Assembly (NCBI RefSeq): GCF_946479415.1
Contig: NZ_CAMLFY010000029.1
Span: forward strand, 1-41,775
DNA from: an uncultured Shinella sp.
Lineage (GTDB): Bacteria > Pseudomonadota > Alphaproteobacteria > Rhizobiales > Rhizobiaceae
Length of the DNA stretch: 41,775 nt
Reading direction: 5' to 3'
Positions 7,947-16,119 of the stretch are shown piece by piece (within the stretch, counting starts at the first letter, position 1; the number at the start of each line of letters is the position of its first letter). The translations under genes were made by a program, and so were the position numbers. The notes below the pieces were generated by a model, which worked only from the letters and a program-made list of their open reading frames with translations, made no database searches and had not been told where the DNA came from.

Positions 7947-8404
7947 ATGCCGACATTCGGCCGGTCGATGATTTCGCGCAGCGCGAAACTTGAATTGATC
8001 TTCACCACATGGGGCAGGGCCGAGAGCCAGTCGCGGTGGATGCGCTCGTAATCCTCCAGATCCTTGGCGGCGACGCGCAGGATATAGTCGTATTCGCCGG
8101 ACATCAGGTAGCAGACCAGCACATTGGGGCAGAGCTTCACCGCCTGCTCGAATTCGGCCAGCGTCTTGGCGAACTGGCCCGACAGCGAGATGTGCACGAT
8201 GGCGATCATCTTGTAGTCGAGCGCCTTGGGTGAAACGCGGGCGTGATAGCCGTTGATGACGCCGGATTTTTCCAGAATGTCGAGACGCCGCGAACAGGCG
8301 GACGGCGACAGGCCGACGCGCTCGGCGAGGTCAGCATTTGAAATCCGGCCGTTCTGCTGAATCACCTTCAGGATCGCAGTATCGATCGCATCCAGTTGCG
8401 CCAT
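7943..8404 (-). CDS. aldR: Lrp/AsnC family regulator, AldR-like
   Basis: A 153-residue transcription factor. The N-terminal helix-turn-helix contains SNADLAERVGLSPSACSRRLDIL, followed by a C-terminal RAM/AsnC effector domain with HISLSGQFAKTLAEFEQAV and GEYDYILRVAAKDLEDYERI. Lrp-family proteins form octamers that wrap DNA and respond to amino acids. It is divergent from the alanine dehydrogenase gene. In Rhizobium leguminosarum an Lrp-like AldR divergently encoded from aldA activates it, so the same role is inferred here with alanine as the likely effector. A phased TTCGAA array begins at its own start codon, suggesting autoregulation. The stop TAG shares a CTAG with the stop of the convergent metal transporter. 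Confidence 0.9.
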   Translation of the reverse strand: MAQLDAIDTAILKVIQQNGRISNADLAERVGLSPSACSRRLDILEKSGVINGYHARVSPKALDYKMIAIVHISLSGQFAKTLAEFEQAVKLCPNVLVCYLMSGEYDYILRVAAKDLEDYERIHRDWLSALPHVVKINSSFALREIIDRPNVGI

Positions 8405-8450
8405 TCGAATTTCCTTCGAAAATTCTACTGATATTCGAAGAATATTCGAT
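8404..8450. promoter_or_regulatory. Phased TTCGAA array, candidate AldR operator
   Basis: Three exact TTCGAA hexamers (8404-8409, 8415-8420, 8434-8439) and one TTCGAT (8445-8450) lie between aldR and ald. The start-to-start distances are 11, 19 and 11 bases, so the array is two pairs, each one helical turn apart. Most are embedded in ATTCGAA, in an AT-rich stretch unlike the flanking coding DNA. The first site abuts the aldR start codon. Lrp-family regulators bind such arrays; AldR binding is inferred. Confidence 0.6.
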
Positions 8451-8563
8451 TGCGAGCGGTTTCGCAAACGCGCTTTGCAAGGACATTGCGCGCATCCTCT
8501 GGTTCCATAGTGGTCCCGCTGGGAGTGGCGGGGATACCGGAATGTCACAGGAGAGGAACGCGC

Positions 8564-9682
8564 ATGCGTGTCGGTTGTCCGAAGGAAATCAAGAATCACG
8601 AATATCGGGTCGGTCTGACGCCGGGTGCTGTTCGCGAATATGTGGCGCATGGCCACGACGTCATCATCGAAACCAAGGCCGGCGCCGGCATCGGCGCTGA
8701 TGACGATGCCTACCGCGCCGCCGGCGCGAAGATCGTTCCCACCGCCGCGGATATCTTCCAGAAGTCCGATATGGTGGTGAAGGTCAAGGAACCGCAGCCC
8801 TCCGAATGGACGCAGCTCCGCGACGGACAGATCCTCTACACCTACCTGCATCTCGCGCCCGATCCGGAGCAGACAAAAGGCCTGCTCGCCTCCGGCGTCA
8901 CGGCCATCGCCTATGAGACGGTGACGGACGAGCGCGGCGGCCTGCCGTTGCTTGCACCGATGTCGGAAGTTGCCGGTCGTCTCTCCATCCAGGCGGGCGC
9001 CACGGCGCTCCAGAAGGCCAATGGTGGCCGCGGCATCCTGCTCGGCGGCGTGCCCGGCGTGCTGCCTGCCAAGGTCACGATCATCGGCGGCGGCGTCGTC
9101 GGCCTGCATGCGGCGAAAATGGCCGCCGGCCTCGGCGCCGATGTCTCCATCCTCGACCGCTCGATCCCGCGCCTGCGTCAGCTCGACGATCTCTTCGGCG
9201 GCCGCATCCATACGCGCTACTCGACGATCGACGCGCTGGAAGAGGAAGTCTTCTCCGCCGATCTCGTTATCGGCGCCGTTCTCATCCCCGGTGCCGCCGC
9301 ACCGAAGCTCGTGACCCGCGAAATGCTCTCGGGCATGAAGAAGGGTGCCGTCATCGTCGACGTTGCCATCGACCAGGGCGGCTGCTTCGAGACCTCGCAT
9401 GCCACGACCCATTCCGACCCGACCTACGAGGTCGACGGCGTGGTGCACTATTGCGTCGCCAACATGCCGGGCGCCGTACCGGTCACCTCGGCGCATGCGC
9501 TCAACAACGCGACGCTGCACTATGGTCTCCAGCTGGCCGACAAGGGGCTCAAGGCCATTGCCGAAGACCGCCACCTGCGTGCCGGCCTCAATGTGCACAG
9601 GGGCCGCGTGACGAACGCCCCGGTGGCCGAAGCCCTCGGCTACGATGCCTTCGCGCCGGAAGCCGTCCTGAACGTCGCCTGA
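8564..9682 (+). CDS. ald: Alanine dehydrogenase
   Basis: A 372-residue NAD-dependent L-alanine dehydrogenase interconverting alanine and pyruvate plus ammonia. It shows the expected catalytic residues R15 (in HEYRVGLTP), K74 (VKVKEP) and H96 (YLHLAP). The nucleotide-binding loop is GGGVVG at 175-180, and [19 protein letters not shown] lies near the C terminus. Length and motifs are intact. The ATG at 8564 has AGGAGAGG upstream. Rhizobial Ald is known from alanine synthesis and use in nodules and free-living cells. It is divergent from aldR, and a terminator follows directly. Confidence 0.95.
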   Translation: MRVGCPKEIKNHEYRVGLTPGAVREYVAHGHDVIIETKAGAGIGADDDAYRAAGAKIVPTAADIFQKSDMVVKVKEPQPSEWTQLRDGQILYTYLHLAPDPEQTKGLLASGVTAIAYETVTDERGGLPLLAPMSEVAGRLSIQAGATALQKANGGRGILLGGVPGVLPAKVTIIGGGVVGLHAAKMAAGLGADVSILDRSIPRLRQLDDLFGGRIHTRYSTIDALEEEVFSADLVIGAVLIPGAAAPKLVTREMLSGMKKGAVIVDVAIDQGGCFETSHATTHSDPTYEVDGVVHYCVANMPGAVPVTSAHALNNATLHYGLQLADKGLKAIAEDRHLRAGLNVHRGRVTNAPVAEALGYDAFAPEAVLNVA

Positions 9683-9705
9683 TTTTTTCGAGACGCGAAG
9701 TTGAG

Positions 9706-9732
9706 AAGGCCCGGAGCGATCCGGGCCTTTTT
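9706..9732 (+). terminator. Intrinsic terminator of ald
   Basis: AAGGCCCGG pairs with CCGGGCCTT around a 6-base loop and is followed by a T run. It starts 23 bases after the ald stop. The T run overlaps the end of the convergent DUF1203 gene. Confidence 0.85.
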
Positions 9733-10199
9733 CATGCCCGCTCCACGCGGCACTGATAACAATTGTTGCGGGCCGAGCGGATGTGCAGATAGGCGACGTC
9801 CTCGCGGTCGAGCAGATCCTGCGCATAGGCGGGAATATCGGCATTCGGCACCACGGCGCCGGTGCCGTAGAGGATGCGGTTTTCCGAGGAATAGCCGCGC
9901 ACGATATAGTCGCGGCTGGTCAGCATCGTTGGCATATCCTCGGACGGCTGGTGCGCGGCGCAGGGCTCTGCATGCAGGAAGATCGGACCGGTCTCCGCAT
10001 AGGGCTGGAGGGCCGGGAAGGGGCGGTGGGCGAGGATCAGGTAGGGTTCGCCGGCACCGACGAGCCGCAGGCAATGGCGGCAGGGCACGCCATCGCCATC
10101 GGACACCTGCCGTTCCGGTTTGAGGCCATAGGCGTCATCGCCGCCGCTCCAGTAGGCGGCGGCGGTTTCGGTGGGCATGGGCAGGAAGCGGATGGACAT
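9732..10199 (-). CDS. DUF1203 domain-containing protein
   Basis: A 155-residue cytosolic protein, typical in length for the DUF1203 family, which has no known function. Recognisable parts are MSIRFLPMPTETA at the start, CRHCLRLVGAGEPYLILAHRPF, IFLHAEPCAAH and RDYIVRGYSSENRILYGTG. There are two CxxC pairs, CRHC near residue 40 and CYQC near 148, plus a further cysteine between them, so a metal-binding site is possible. GGAG precedes the ATG at 10199. The gene is convergent with ald and reads away from the OmpA-like gene upstream on the same strand. Confidence 0.85.
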   Translation of the reverse strand: MSIRFLPMPTETAAAYWSGGDDAYGLKPERQVSDGDGVPCRHCLRLVGAGEPYLILAHRPFPALQPYAETGPIFLHAEPCAAHQPSEDMPTMLTSRDYIVRGYSSENRILYGTGAVVPNADIPAYAQDLLDREDVAYLHIRSARNNCYQCRVERA

Positions 10200-10277
10200 G
10201 GAGGGCTCCGATCGTTGGACAGGAGGCCATTTTCGCCATTCCCGCATGTGGCGACACCCGATACTTGCCACGGGAAT

Positions 10278-10304
10278 CGAAACCGCCGGCGCGAGGCCGG
10301 CGGT
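10278..10304 (-). terminator. Terminator hairpin after the OmpA-like gene
   Basis: On the minus strand ACCGCCGGC pairs with GCCGGCGGT around a 5-base loop. Only a short T tract follows. It lies 8 bases after the stop of the OmpA-like gene. Confidence 0.55.
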
Positions 10305-10312
10305 CAGAGTGG

Positions 10313-10873
10313 TTAGCGAACGAATTCGTCGATGCGGCGCAGCGTGACGCGGCGGTTGCGCCATTCCTCGTACTGGGTCTGGACCAGCAGGTACTCCTCG
10401 CCGTAGCCGACGGTTTCGAGGGCGCGGGCGGGCAGGAGGAATTCCTGCACCAGCACGCGCTTCAGCGATGCGGCGCGGCGTTCGGACAGGATCTGGTTCG
10501 ATTCGAACGAGCCGACGGCATCCGTATGGCCCTCGATGAGGAAGACGGCATGGCGGCGCCGGCGCAGCAGCTGCTCCATGGCGCGGGCGATCTGGCGCAC
10601 CTTGCGATATTCCGAATGCGGGATTTCCGCCGAACCGAAGGCGAAATTGATCGACTGGATGTTGATCGAGGGGGCCGCACCGCGCAGGTCCGGCCGGCGC
10701 TTGAACTCGCGCACCGTCACACGCTCGTCGTTGCGCAGACGACGCGACGGTGCGGCATCGAGGCGACGCAAGATGATTTCCGCCGACGGGGTTTCCTGTG
10801 CCAGCGCGGCGTTCGAGAAGAGCGGAGCGGCGAAAGCGGCAGAAAGCGCGGTCAGAAAGGCGCGGCGTTGCAT
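10313..10873 (-). CDS. OmpA-family (peptidoglycan-binding) exported protein
   Basis: A 186-residue protein with an N-terminal export signal. MQRRAFLTALSAAFAAPLF resembles a twin-arginine signal (RRAFLTA), ending near ALAQ at residue 26. The C-terminal half is an OmpA C-like domain: SINFAFGSAEI starts it, IEGHTDAVGSFESNQILSERRA carries the diaminopimelate-binding Asp/Arg pattern, and RRVTLRRI ends it. It lacks a beta-barrel, so it is a periplasmic peptidoglycan binder and not a porin-type OmpA. The ATG at 10873 is followed directly by the double arginine. It stands alone and is followed by a hairpin. Confidence 0.87.
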   Translation of the reverse strand: MQRRAFLTALSAAFAAPLFSNAALAQETPSAEIILRRLDAAPSRRLRNDERVTVREFKRRPDLRGAAPSINIQSINFAFGSAEIPHSEYRKVRQIARAMEQLLRRRRHAVFLIEGHTDAVGSFESNQILSERRAASLKRVLVQEFLLPARALETVGYGEEYLLVQTQYEEWRNRRVTLRRIDEFVR

Positions 10874-10970
10874 GGTGTGGTCTCCTTGGTCGGATCGTTC
10901 GTTGGCGCCAAAGTGCCATTTGCGATCTGAAGCAGACCTGAACTCCGCCTTTAACTCCCGTTCAGATTGT

Positions 10971-11561
10971 TTAACGGGGTTCCGCCGGCATCAGACAGTC
11001 GCGCTTTGCAAGCGCCAGCAGTTCGGTATCGGAGAGCGGCACCACTTCCGCATCGCGCGTGCCGACCGGCGAGAAGCCGAACATCTGGTAGAGCTGAAGG
11101 GCGCGGGGGTGATCGAGATTGTTCGTCGTGACCGTCACGCGCTTCGGACCCAGCGCCCAGGCGGCATAGAGCGTCTGGAGCAGGAACCACTTGCCGATGC
11201 CCAGGCCGAGTGCGCGCTCGAGCAGGCCGAAATGCGAAAGCTCAATCGTATCGTCGTCGACCTGCAGGAGTTCGAAGAAGCCGGCGGGTGCGCCGTTGAC
11301 ATAGAGCACCGTCACGCTGTTGCGCTTGTTGCCGAGCGTGGCCGCCAGCGTCGCATCGTCCATGCGCAGACGATCGACCCAATGCCAGCGGCTGCCGACC
11401 TGCCGGTAGAGGAAGCGGTAGAAGGCGAGCGGAATGTCCGGCGCGCTCAAGATGGCCGTATGCACATTGACCGGCACCGGCAGGCTCTGCTTCGGCGGCG
11501 CCGTCATTTCCAGCGCAGTGATATGGACCGCGATCGGTGCGGACTGGACTTTTTTCGCCAT
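10971..11561 (-). CDS. GNAT family N-acetyltransferase
   Basis: A 196-residue acetyl-CoA-dependent acyltransferase of the GNAT fold. Typical parts are the beta-strand VTVLYVNGAPAGFFEL, ELSHFGLLERALGLGIGKWFLLQTLYAAW (the Q/RxxGxG/A-type acetyl-CoA loop) and TNNLDHPRALQLYQMFGFSPV at the C-terminal end. The substrate is unknown. The ATG at 11561 follows AAGGAC inside the end of sseA, with two bases between the genes, so it is the last gene of the cysK-alaX-sseA unit. An upstream in-frame ATG inside sseA is less likely. Confidence 0.88.
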   Translation of the reverse strand: MAKKVQSAPIAVHITALEMTAPPKQSLPVPVNVHTAILSAPDIPLAFYRFLYRQVGSRWHWVDRLRMDDATLAATLGNKRNSVTVLYVNGAPAGFFELLQVDDDTIELSHFGLLERALGLGIGKWFLLQTLYAAWALGPKRVTVTTNNLDHPRALQLYQMFGFSPVGTRDAEVVPLSDTELLALAKRDCLMPAEPR

Positions 11562-11563
11562 GC

Positions 11564-12418
11564 TCAGTCCTTTCCGGTCACCACGGGGGTGTCCTGCCGG
11601 CTGCCCCATTCCGACCAGGAGCCGTCATAGAGCGTGTTGTCCTCATGGCCGAGCGAGGCCAGCGCCAGCGAGATGATGCCCGCCGTGACGCCCGAGCCGC
11701 AGCTGGTGACGACAGGCTTGGAGAGATCGATACCGGATTCCTCGAAATGCCGGCGCAGGCTTGCGAGATCCTTGAACTTGCCATCGACGGAGAACGTGCC
11801 CGAGGGCATGCTTTTCGCACCCGGCATATGACCTGAGCGCATGCCGGCTCGCGGTTCTGCCTCTTCGCCGCTGAAGCGGCCCGCACCACGGGCATCGGCG
11901 ATCTGCTTCGAGCCCGTCGTGACGATACCGCGCATCTCCTCGAAGGAGGTGACGGCATAGGGATTGAAATTGGTGCGGAAAACGGCGGGTGCCGGCTCCG
12001 GCAAATCGGTCGTCAGCGGACGCCCTTCCTTCTTCCAGCCGTCGATACCGCCATCCATGACGAAAACGTTCTTGGCGCCCATCGTGCGGAACAGCCACCA
12101 AACGCGCGGCGCGGTGAAGATGCCGGGGCCGTCATGCACGACGATCGTATCAGTGTCGGAAATGCCGAGCTTGCCGACTTCGGTTGCGAAGAACTCCGGC
12201 GAAGCGATGGTGTGCGGCAGGCCGCTCGTATGGTCGGCGATGACATCCTGATCGAAGAACACGGCGCCGGGAATATGGCCATCAGCATATTCGGCGGCGC
12301 CGTTGCGGTTCTGCGCCGGCAGATACCAGGAGGCATCGACCACGCGGAATTCCGGCGCGCCAAGCTGCTTTTCCACCCAATCCGCCGAGACGACGAACCT
12401 GCTCTTGTCGTTGGACAT
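11564..12418 (-). CDS. sseA: 3-mercaptopyruvate sulfurtransferase
   Basis: A 284-residue tandem-rhodanese enzyme. The first domain is inactive as usual, and the second carries the catalytic Cys240 in CGSGVTAG, the loop of mercaptopyruvate sulfurtransferases rather than of thiosulfate rhodaneses (CRxGx[RT]). Other conserved parts are DASWYLP, AEYADGHIPGAVFFD and VMDGGIDGW. It moves sulfur from 3-mercaptopyruvate, a cysteine-derived metabolite, to acceptors. The ribosome site is GAGGGAG. It is 12 bases after alaX and 2 before the GNAT gene, and shares an operon with cysK. Confidence 0.94.
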   Translation of the reverse strand: MSNDKSRFVVSADWVEKQLGAPEFRVVDASWYLPAQNRNGAAEYADGHIPGAVFFDQDVIADHTSGLPHTIASPEFFATEVGKLGISDTDTIVVHDGPGIFTAPRVWWLFRTMGAKNVFVMDGGIDGWKKEGRPLTTDLPEPAPAVFRTNFNPYAVTSFEEMRGIVTTGSKQIADARGAGRFSGEEAEPRAGMRSGHMPGAKSMPSGTFSVDGKFKDLASLRRHFEESGIDLSKPVVTSCGSGVTAGIISLALASLGHEDNTLYDGSWSEWGSRQDTPVVTGKD

Positions 12419-12430
12419 ATTTGTACTCCC

Positions 12431-13174
12431 TCAGGCCGCGGAACCCGGCGCACCGAAACGAATGCGGAACCGGCGGTTCTCCTTGCCCTTCTTTTCGATC
12501 TTGGCGATGTGGATGGCGCCGACTTCCTGCGTTTCCGACACATGGGTGCCGCCGCAGGGCTGGCTGTCGATGGAGGAATTCTCGCCGATGCAAACGAGGC
12601 TGACGCGGCCAAGCCCCATCGGCGGGCGCACGTTCTTGGATTTGACGATGCCGGGATTGGCGGCCAGTTCCGCGTCGGTGATCCACTGGACGAAGACCGG
12701 ATGGTTTTCCTCGACGAGCGTCATCAGCTTCGCCGTCACCTCATCCCTGTCGATCGTGTCGGTCATGTCGAAATCGACCCGGCTGTCGTCCTCGCCGACA
12801 GCCGCACCGGTGATGGGGTAGGGGCAGACGACGGAGAGCAGGTGGCAGGCGGTGTGCATGCGCATCAGCTTGTAGCGGCGCGCCCAGTCGATATGGGCAA
12901 CGACCGTCTCGCCGACGATGGGCGAGGCCTCGCCCTCCAGCGGGCGATGGATGATGATCTCTTTCGTCGCGCCCGTGACGGCCGGGCCAAGCGCGATGCG
13001 GCTGCCGTCGCTGCGCTCCAGAAAGCCGGTATCGCCCGGCTGGCCGCCGGATGTCGCGTAAAAACAGGTCTGGTCGAGCTCGATGCCGCCGTCCTCGTGC
13101 ACCGTCGTCACCACTGCCTCATGTGTCGAGAGATAGAAATCGTCGCGAAAGAGAGCAGTGGTGGGAAGGGACAT
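12431..13174 (-). CDS. Alanyl-tRNA editing protein (AlaX type)
   Basis: A 247-residue stand-alone editing domain related to the C-terminal part of AlaRS/ThrRS. It hydrolyses mischarged tRNA-Ala (chiefly Ser-tRNA-Ala). The zinc ligands are visible: HxxxH at H107 and H111 (RMHTACHLL), and CxxxH at C207 and H211 (QPCGGTHVS). The TSGGQPGDTG motif is at 41-50. The length fits the AlaX-M class. It is only 5 bases from the cysK stop, so the two are cotranscribed. Pairing a trans-editing factor with cysteine and sulfur genes is unusual enough to note, and a cysteine-related substrate cannot be excluded. Confidence 0.92.
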   Translation of the reverse strand: MSLPTTALFRDDFYLSTHEAVVTTVHEDGGIELDQTCFYATSGGQPGDTGFLERSDGSRIALGPAVTGATKEIIIHRPLEGEASPIVGETVVAHIDWARRYKLMRMHTACHLLSVVCPYPITGAAVGEDDSRVDFDMTDTIDRDEVTAKLMTLVEENHPVFVQWITDAELAANPGIVKSKNVRPPMGLGRVSLVCIGENSSIDSQPCGGTHVSETQEVGAIHIAKIEKKGKENRRFRIRFGAPGSAA

Positions 13175-13179
13175 GAGAC

Positions 13180-14220
13180 CTATTCGACCGGCTGATAGGG
13201 GACCTTGATCCCCGATTTCGCCTTCAGCCAGCCCGGAACGGGCAGGCCCTTCGAATCGAGGAAGTCCGGGTTGAAGAGTTTCGACTGATAGCGGTTAGCA
13301 TAGTCGCAGAGGATCGTCACGATCGTGTGGCCGGGACCGAGGTCGCGGGCAAGGCGGATTGCGCCGGCAATGTTGATGGCCGTCGAACCGCCGATGGCGA
13401 TGCCCTCGTTCTCGATAAGATCGAAGACGATCGGAACAGCCTCGGAATCTGGAATGTTGTAGGAATAATCCGGCGTGAAACCTTCGAGGTTCGCCGTGAT
13501 GCGGCCCTGGCCGATGCCCTCGGTGATCGAGCTCCCGGCGGACTTCAGTTCGCCATGGGCGTAGTAGTTGTAAAGTGCGGCGCCATCCGGATCGGCCAGC
13601 GCGATCTTGATATTGGGGTTCTTGGCGCGAAGGCCCGCGGCCACGCCGGCCAGGGTGCCGCCGGAGCCGACGGCGGAAACGAAACCATCGACCTTGCCGT
13701 TGGTATCGCGCCAGATTTCCGGGGCCGTCGTCTCGATATGGGCGTCGCGATTGGCGACATTGTCGAACTGGTTGGCCCAGATCGCGCCGTTCGGCTCGGT
13801 CTTGGCGAGCTGTTCGGCAAGCCGGCCGGAAAGCTTCACGTAGTTGTTCGGGTTCTTGTAGGGAACCGCCGGCACTTCCACGAGCTCGGCGCCGAGGCCG
13901 CGGATGGCGTCCTTCTTTTCCTGGCTCTGGGTTTCCGGGATGACGATGATCGCGCGGTAGCCGAGCGCCTTGGCGACGAGCGCAAGGCCAATGCCCGTAT
14001 TGCCCGCCGTGCCCTCGACGATGATGCCGCCTGGACGCAGCTGCCCGGCCGCTTCCGCCTTGCGGATGATCGAAAGCGCGGCACGGTCCTTCACCGACTG
14101 GCCGGGGTTCAGAAATTCCGCCTTGCCGAGGATTTCGCAGCCCGTCGCCTCCGAGGCGCCCTTGAGGCGGATCAGCGGCGTGTTGCCGATTGCATCCAGA
14201 ACGGACGGAAGAATGGACAT
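13180..14220 (-). CDS. cysK: Cysteine synthase family protein (O-acetylserine sulfhydrylase)
   Basis: A 346-residue fold-type II PLP enzyme that makes cysteine from O-acetylserine and sulfide. The PLP lysine is K44 in NPGQSVKDRAA. The substrate-binding loop reads EGTAGNTGIG, where E. coli CysK has EPTSGNTG. SAVGSGGTLAGVAAGL binds the cofactor phosphate. The insertion YKNPNNYVKLSGRLAEQLAK and long C terminus are typical of a rhizobial subgroup annotated as cysteine synthase A, but a related sulfide-handling activity is possible. The ribosome site GAGG lies 9 bases before the ATG. It is the first gene of a four-gene minus-strand operon. Confidence 0.9.
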   Translation of the reverse strand: MSILPSVLDAIGNTPLIRLKGASEATGCEILGKAEFLNPGQSVKDRAALSIIRKAEAAGQLRPGGIIVEGTAGNTGIGLALVAKALGYRAIIVIPETQSQEKKDAIRGLGAELVEVPAVPYKNPNNYVKLSGRLAEQLAKTEPNGAIWANQFDNVANRDAHIETTAPEIWRDTNGKVDGFVSAVGSGGTLAGVAAGLRAKNPNIKIALADPDGAALYNYYAHGELKSAGSSITEGIGQGRITANLEGFTPDYSYNIPDSEAVPIVFDLIENEGIAIGGSTAINIAGAIRLARDLGPGHTIVTILCDYANRYQSKLFNPDFLDSKGLPVPGWLKAKSGIKVPYQPVE

Positions 14221-14346
14221 GGGAGACGAGCCTCGCTTTATGTGCCTAGATTTGGAATCGTCTTTTCGGCCGGCAAGCGGCGCTTTGCAAGAAATCGTGT
14301 TCCCTGGAAAAAGATTTCAAGAGGGATTTTTTCCACTGCGGCGGGG

Positions 14347-15612
14347 TCAGTCCGGGGCGCGTGTGTAAACCACCTGCCGCACATCGATATTGCGCGCCCG
14401 GAAGCCCGCCTCGCAATAATAGAAGTAGAACTCCCAGAGCTTCCGAAACCGCTCGTCGAAGCCGAGCGGCACGATGCGCTCCCAGGCCGCCCAGAAGCGG
14501 TGGCGCCATTCGGCGAGCGTGCGGGCATAGTCCGGTCCGAAGCCCATATCCGACGCCATGCCGAGTCCGAACTGGCGGCCGAGCGCCGAGAGATGCTCGC
14601 GGGTCGGCAGCATGCCGCCGGGGAAGACGTATTTCTGGATGAAATCGGGGTTTGCCTTATAGTCCTCGAAGGCTTCCTGCAGGATGGTGATGATCTGCAG
14701 GCCGGCGCGGCCGCCGGGTTTCAGGCACTCGTTGAGCTTGGAGAAATAGGCGGGCCAGTATTTCTCGCCGACCGCCTCGAACATTTCGATGGAGACGATC
14801 CGGTCATAGGTGCCGGTCTCGTCACGATAATCCTGGAATTTCAATTCGACGCGATCGGAAAGCCCGGCCTTGGCCATGCGCTCACGGGCGAAGGCGAGTT
14901 GTTCGCGGCTGATCGTCAGGCCGGTGACTTTGCAGCCGATCTCGCCGGCGGCAAATTCCGCAAAACCACCCCAGCCGCAGCCGATTTCAAGCACATGATC
15001 ATTGGGGCCGATGCCCGTCGCCTCGGCCAGCGCCCGGTATTTGGCAAGCTGCGCGGAGGTGAGGTCGTTTGCGCCCTGGGAATAGAGCGCCGACGAATAG
15101 GTCATCGTCGGATCGAGCCAAGCGGAATAGAAGGCGTTGCCGAGATCGTAATGGGCGGAAATGTTGCGCTGGGAACCGCGCCGCGTGTTGGCATTCAGCC
15201 AGTGGCGGAATTTTTCCACCAGCAGGAAGAGACCGCGCGGGCCGTTCGAATAGTTGCGTACCACATTGGTGTTGACGAGGATGAGCTCCATGAAGGCGCC
15301 AGCATCCGGGCTCTCCCAGTCGCCGTTGATATAACTTTCCGCAACGCCGATCGCCCCACCGCCCACGGCGCTATGCATAAGTTTCCAATTATGGAGCGTC
15401 ACAGCCGCTTGCGGACCGGGCGCCTTGCCGGAAATGATGAACGTCTTGCCGCCGGGGATCGTCATCGCGAGCGTGCCGGCTTCGAGCTTCATGAGGCCGC
15501 GCAGAACGAGTTGCGCTTTGAAGGGCAATCCCTTCGTTCGCTCTGCGATAGTGTCCGGCGCGAGATGCACGCCCTCTGAAAATATCTTTTCTGAAATCAT
15601 TTCAATCGTCAT
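14347..15612 (-). CDS. cfa: Cyclopropane-fatty-acyl-phospholipid synthase
   Basis: A 421-residue SAM-dependent enzyme adding a methylene across unsaturated acyl chains of membrane lipids. The SAM-binding loop is VLEIGCGWGGFAEFAAG. SAHYDLGNAFYSAWLDPTMTYSSALY and SIEMFEAVGEKYWPAYF are family hallmarks. The cysteine in FYFYYCEAGFRARNID corresponds to the active-site bicarbonate-binding Cys of E. coli Cfa. The ATG at 15612 is preferred to the upstream in-frame start at 15657 because AGAGGGAC lies 6 bases before it. It is upstream of and codirectional with cysK, with a 126-base gap and no clear terminator between them. Confidence 0.94.
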   Translation of the reverse strand: MTIEMISEKIFSEGVHLAPDTIAERTKGLPFKAQLVLRGLMKLEAGTLAMTIPGGKTFIISGKAPGPQAAVTLHNWKLMHSAVGGGAIGVAESYINGDWESPDAGAFMELILVNTNVVRNYSNGPRGLFLLVEKFRHWLNANTRRGSQRNISAHYDLGNAFYSAWLDPTMTYSSALYSQGANDLTSAQLAKYRALAEATGIGPNDHVLEIGCGWGGFAEFAAGEIGCKVTGLTISREQLAFARERMAKAGLSDRVELKFQDYRDETGTYDRIVSIEMFEAVGEKYWPAYFSKLNECLKPGGRAGLQIITILQEAFEDYKANPDFIQKYVFPGGMLPTREHLSALGRQFGLGMASDMGFGPDYARTLAEWRHRFWAAWERIVPLGFDERFRKLWEFYFYYCEAGFRARNIDVRQVVYTRAPD

Positions 15613-15839
15613 CGATTGTCCCTCTGCCAACCCGACGTAAGGGGAAGCTAGCGTCAATGGTGCTCAACGCCAAGACGTGAATCGTGACAAATCGGATCAC
15701 AAAGATATGGTGCGGCAGTCGAAAAATGGTCGGGCTTTAACGAGCTGTTAGCAAACGTGGTTAATTTTACGTCTATCCGGGCGGCGGCGGGAACGGAATC
15801 CCCCGTCTGCCCGTTTGGGCGGAAACTGGAGATAGGAAG

Positions 15840-16049
15840 ATGCTTTTCGGATTGTTTCAGACGAAGTCGATCGAGCACGAGGACGATGTCGCGACCGGCA
15901 CCTTCGCCGACGGTATGATCGGAACGCCGCTTTCCGATATCGTGTTGCGTCCGCGCGAACGGAGCCAGGCATTCCGCCGGCACGCCCATGATCGTGACTA
16001 CGGCGCCGTCCGCATGGCAGGCCAGATGGGCGCAGGCCTCGTCCCCTGA
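15840..16049 (+). CDS. Small hypothetical protein
   Basis: A 69-residue reading frame starting MLFGLFQTKSIEHEDD and ending in RMAGQMGAGLVP. GGAGATAGGAAG directly precedes the ATG and is a strong ribosome site. The composition is ordinary for the genome, with acidic residues early and basic residues in the middle (RPRERSQAFRRHAHDRD). No family is recognised. It is divergent from cfa and lies 70 bases before another small frame. It could be a real small protein, but length and ribosome site are the only support. Confidence 0.45.
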   Translation: MLFGLFQTKSIEHEDDVATGTFADGMIGTPLSDIVLRPRERSQAFRRHAHDRDYGAVRMAGQMGAGLVP

Positions 16050-16119
16050 AAACTCTGGCCGTCGGGGGAACATAGTCTCTCCCGGCGTGTTTCTCCTCTG
16101 CTCGAACGGAGGAGCCTTC

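Noticed and set aside
8405..9844. Upstream extension of the aldR frame through the ald gene
   Set aside because: The AldR domain begins at the ATG at 8404 with a normal N terminus. The extra part is antisense to ald.
10957..10978. CCCGTT/AACGGG stem at the end of the GNAT gene
   Set aside because: It lies partly within the coding end, is short, and lacks a T run, so it is not called a terminator.
13327..15579. A 750-codon plus-strand open frame across cysK and cfa
   Set aside because: It covers two well-supported minus-strand genes, has no recognisable domain or ribosome site, and shows shadow composition.
15737..15751. CtrA-like box TTAA-N7-TTAG upstream of cfa
   Set aside because: One mismatch to an AT-rich 8-base pattern is expected by chance many times in such a window, and cfa is not a typical cell-cycle gene.
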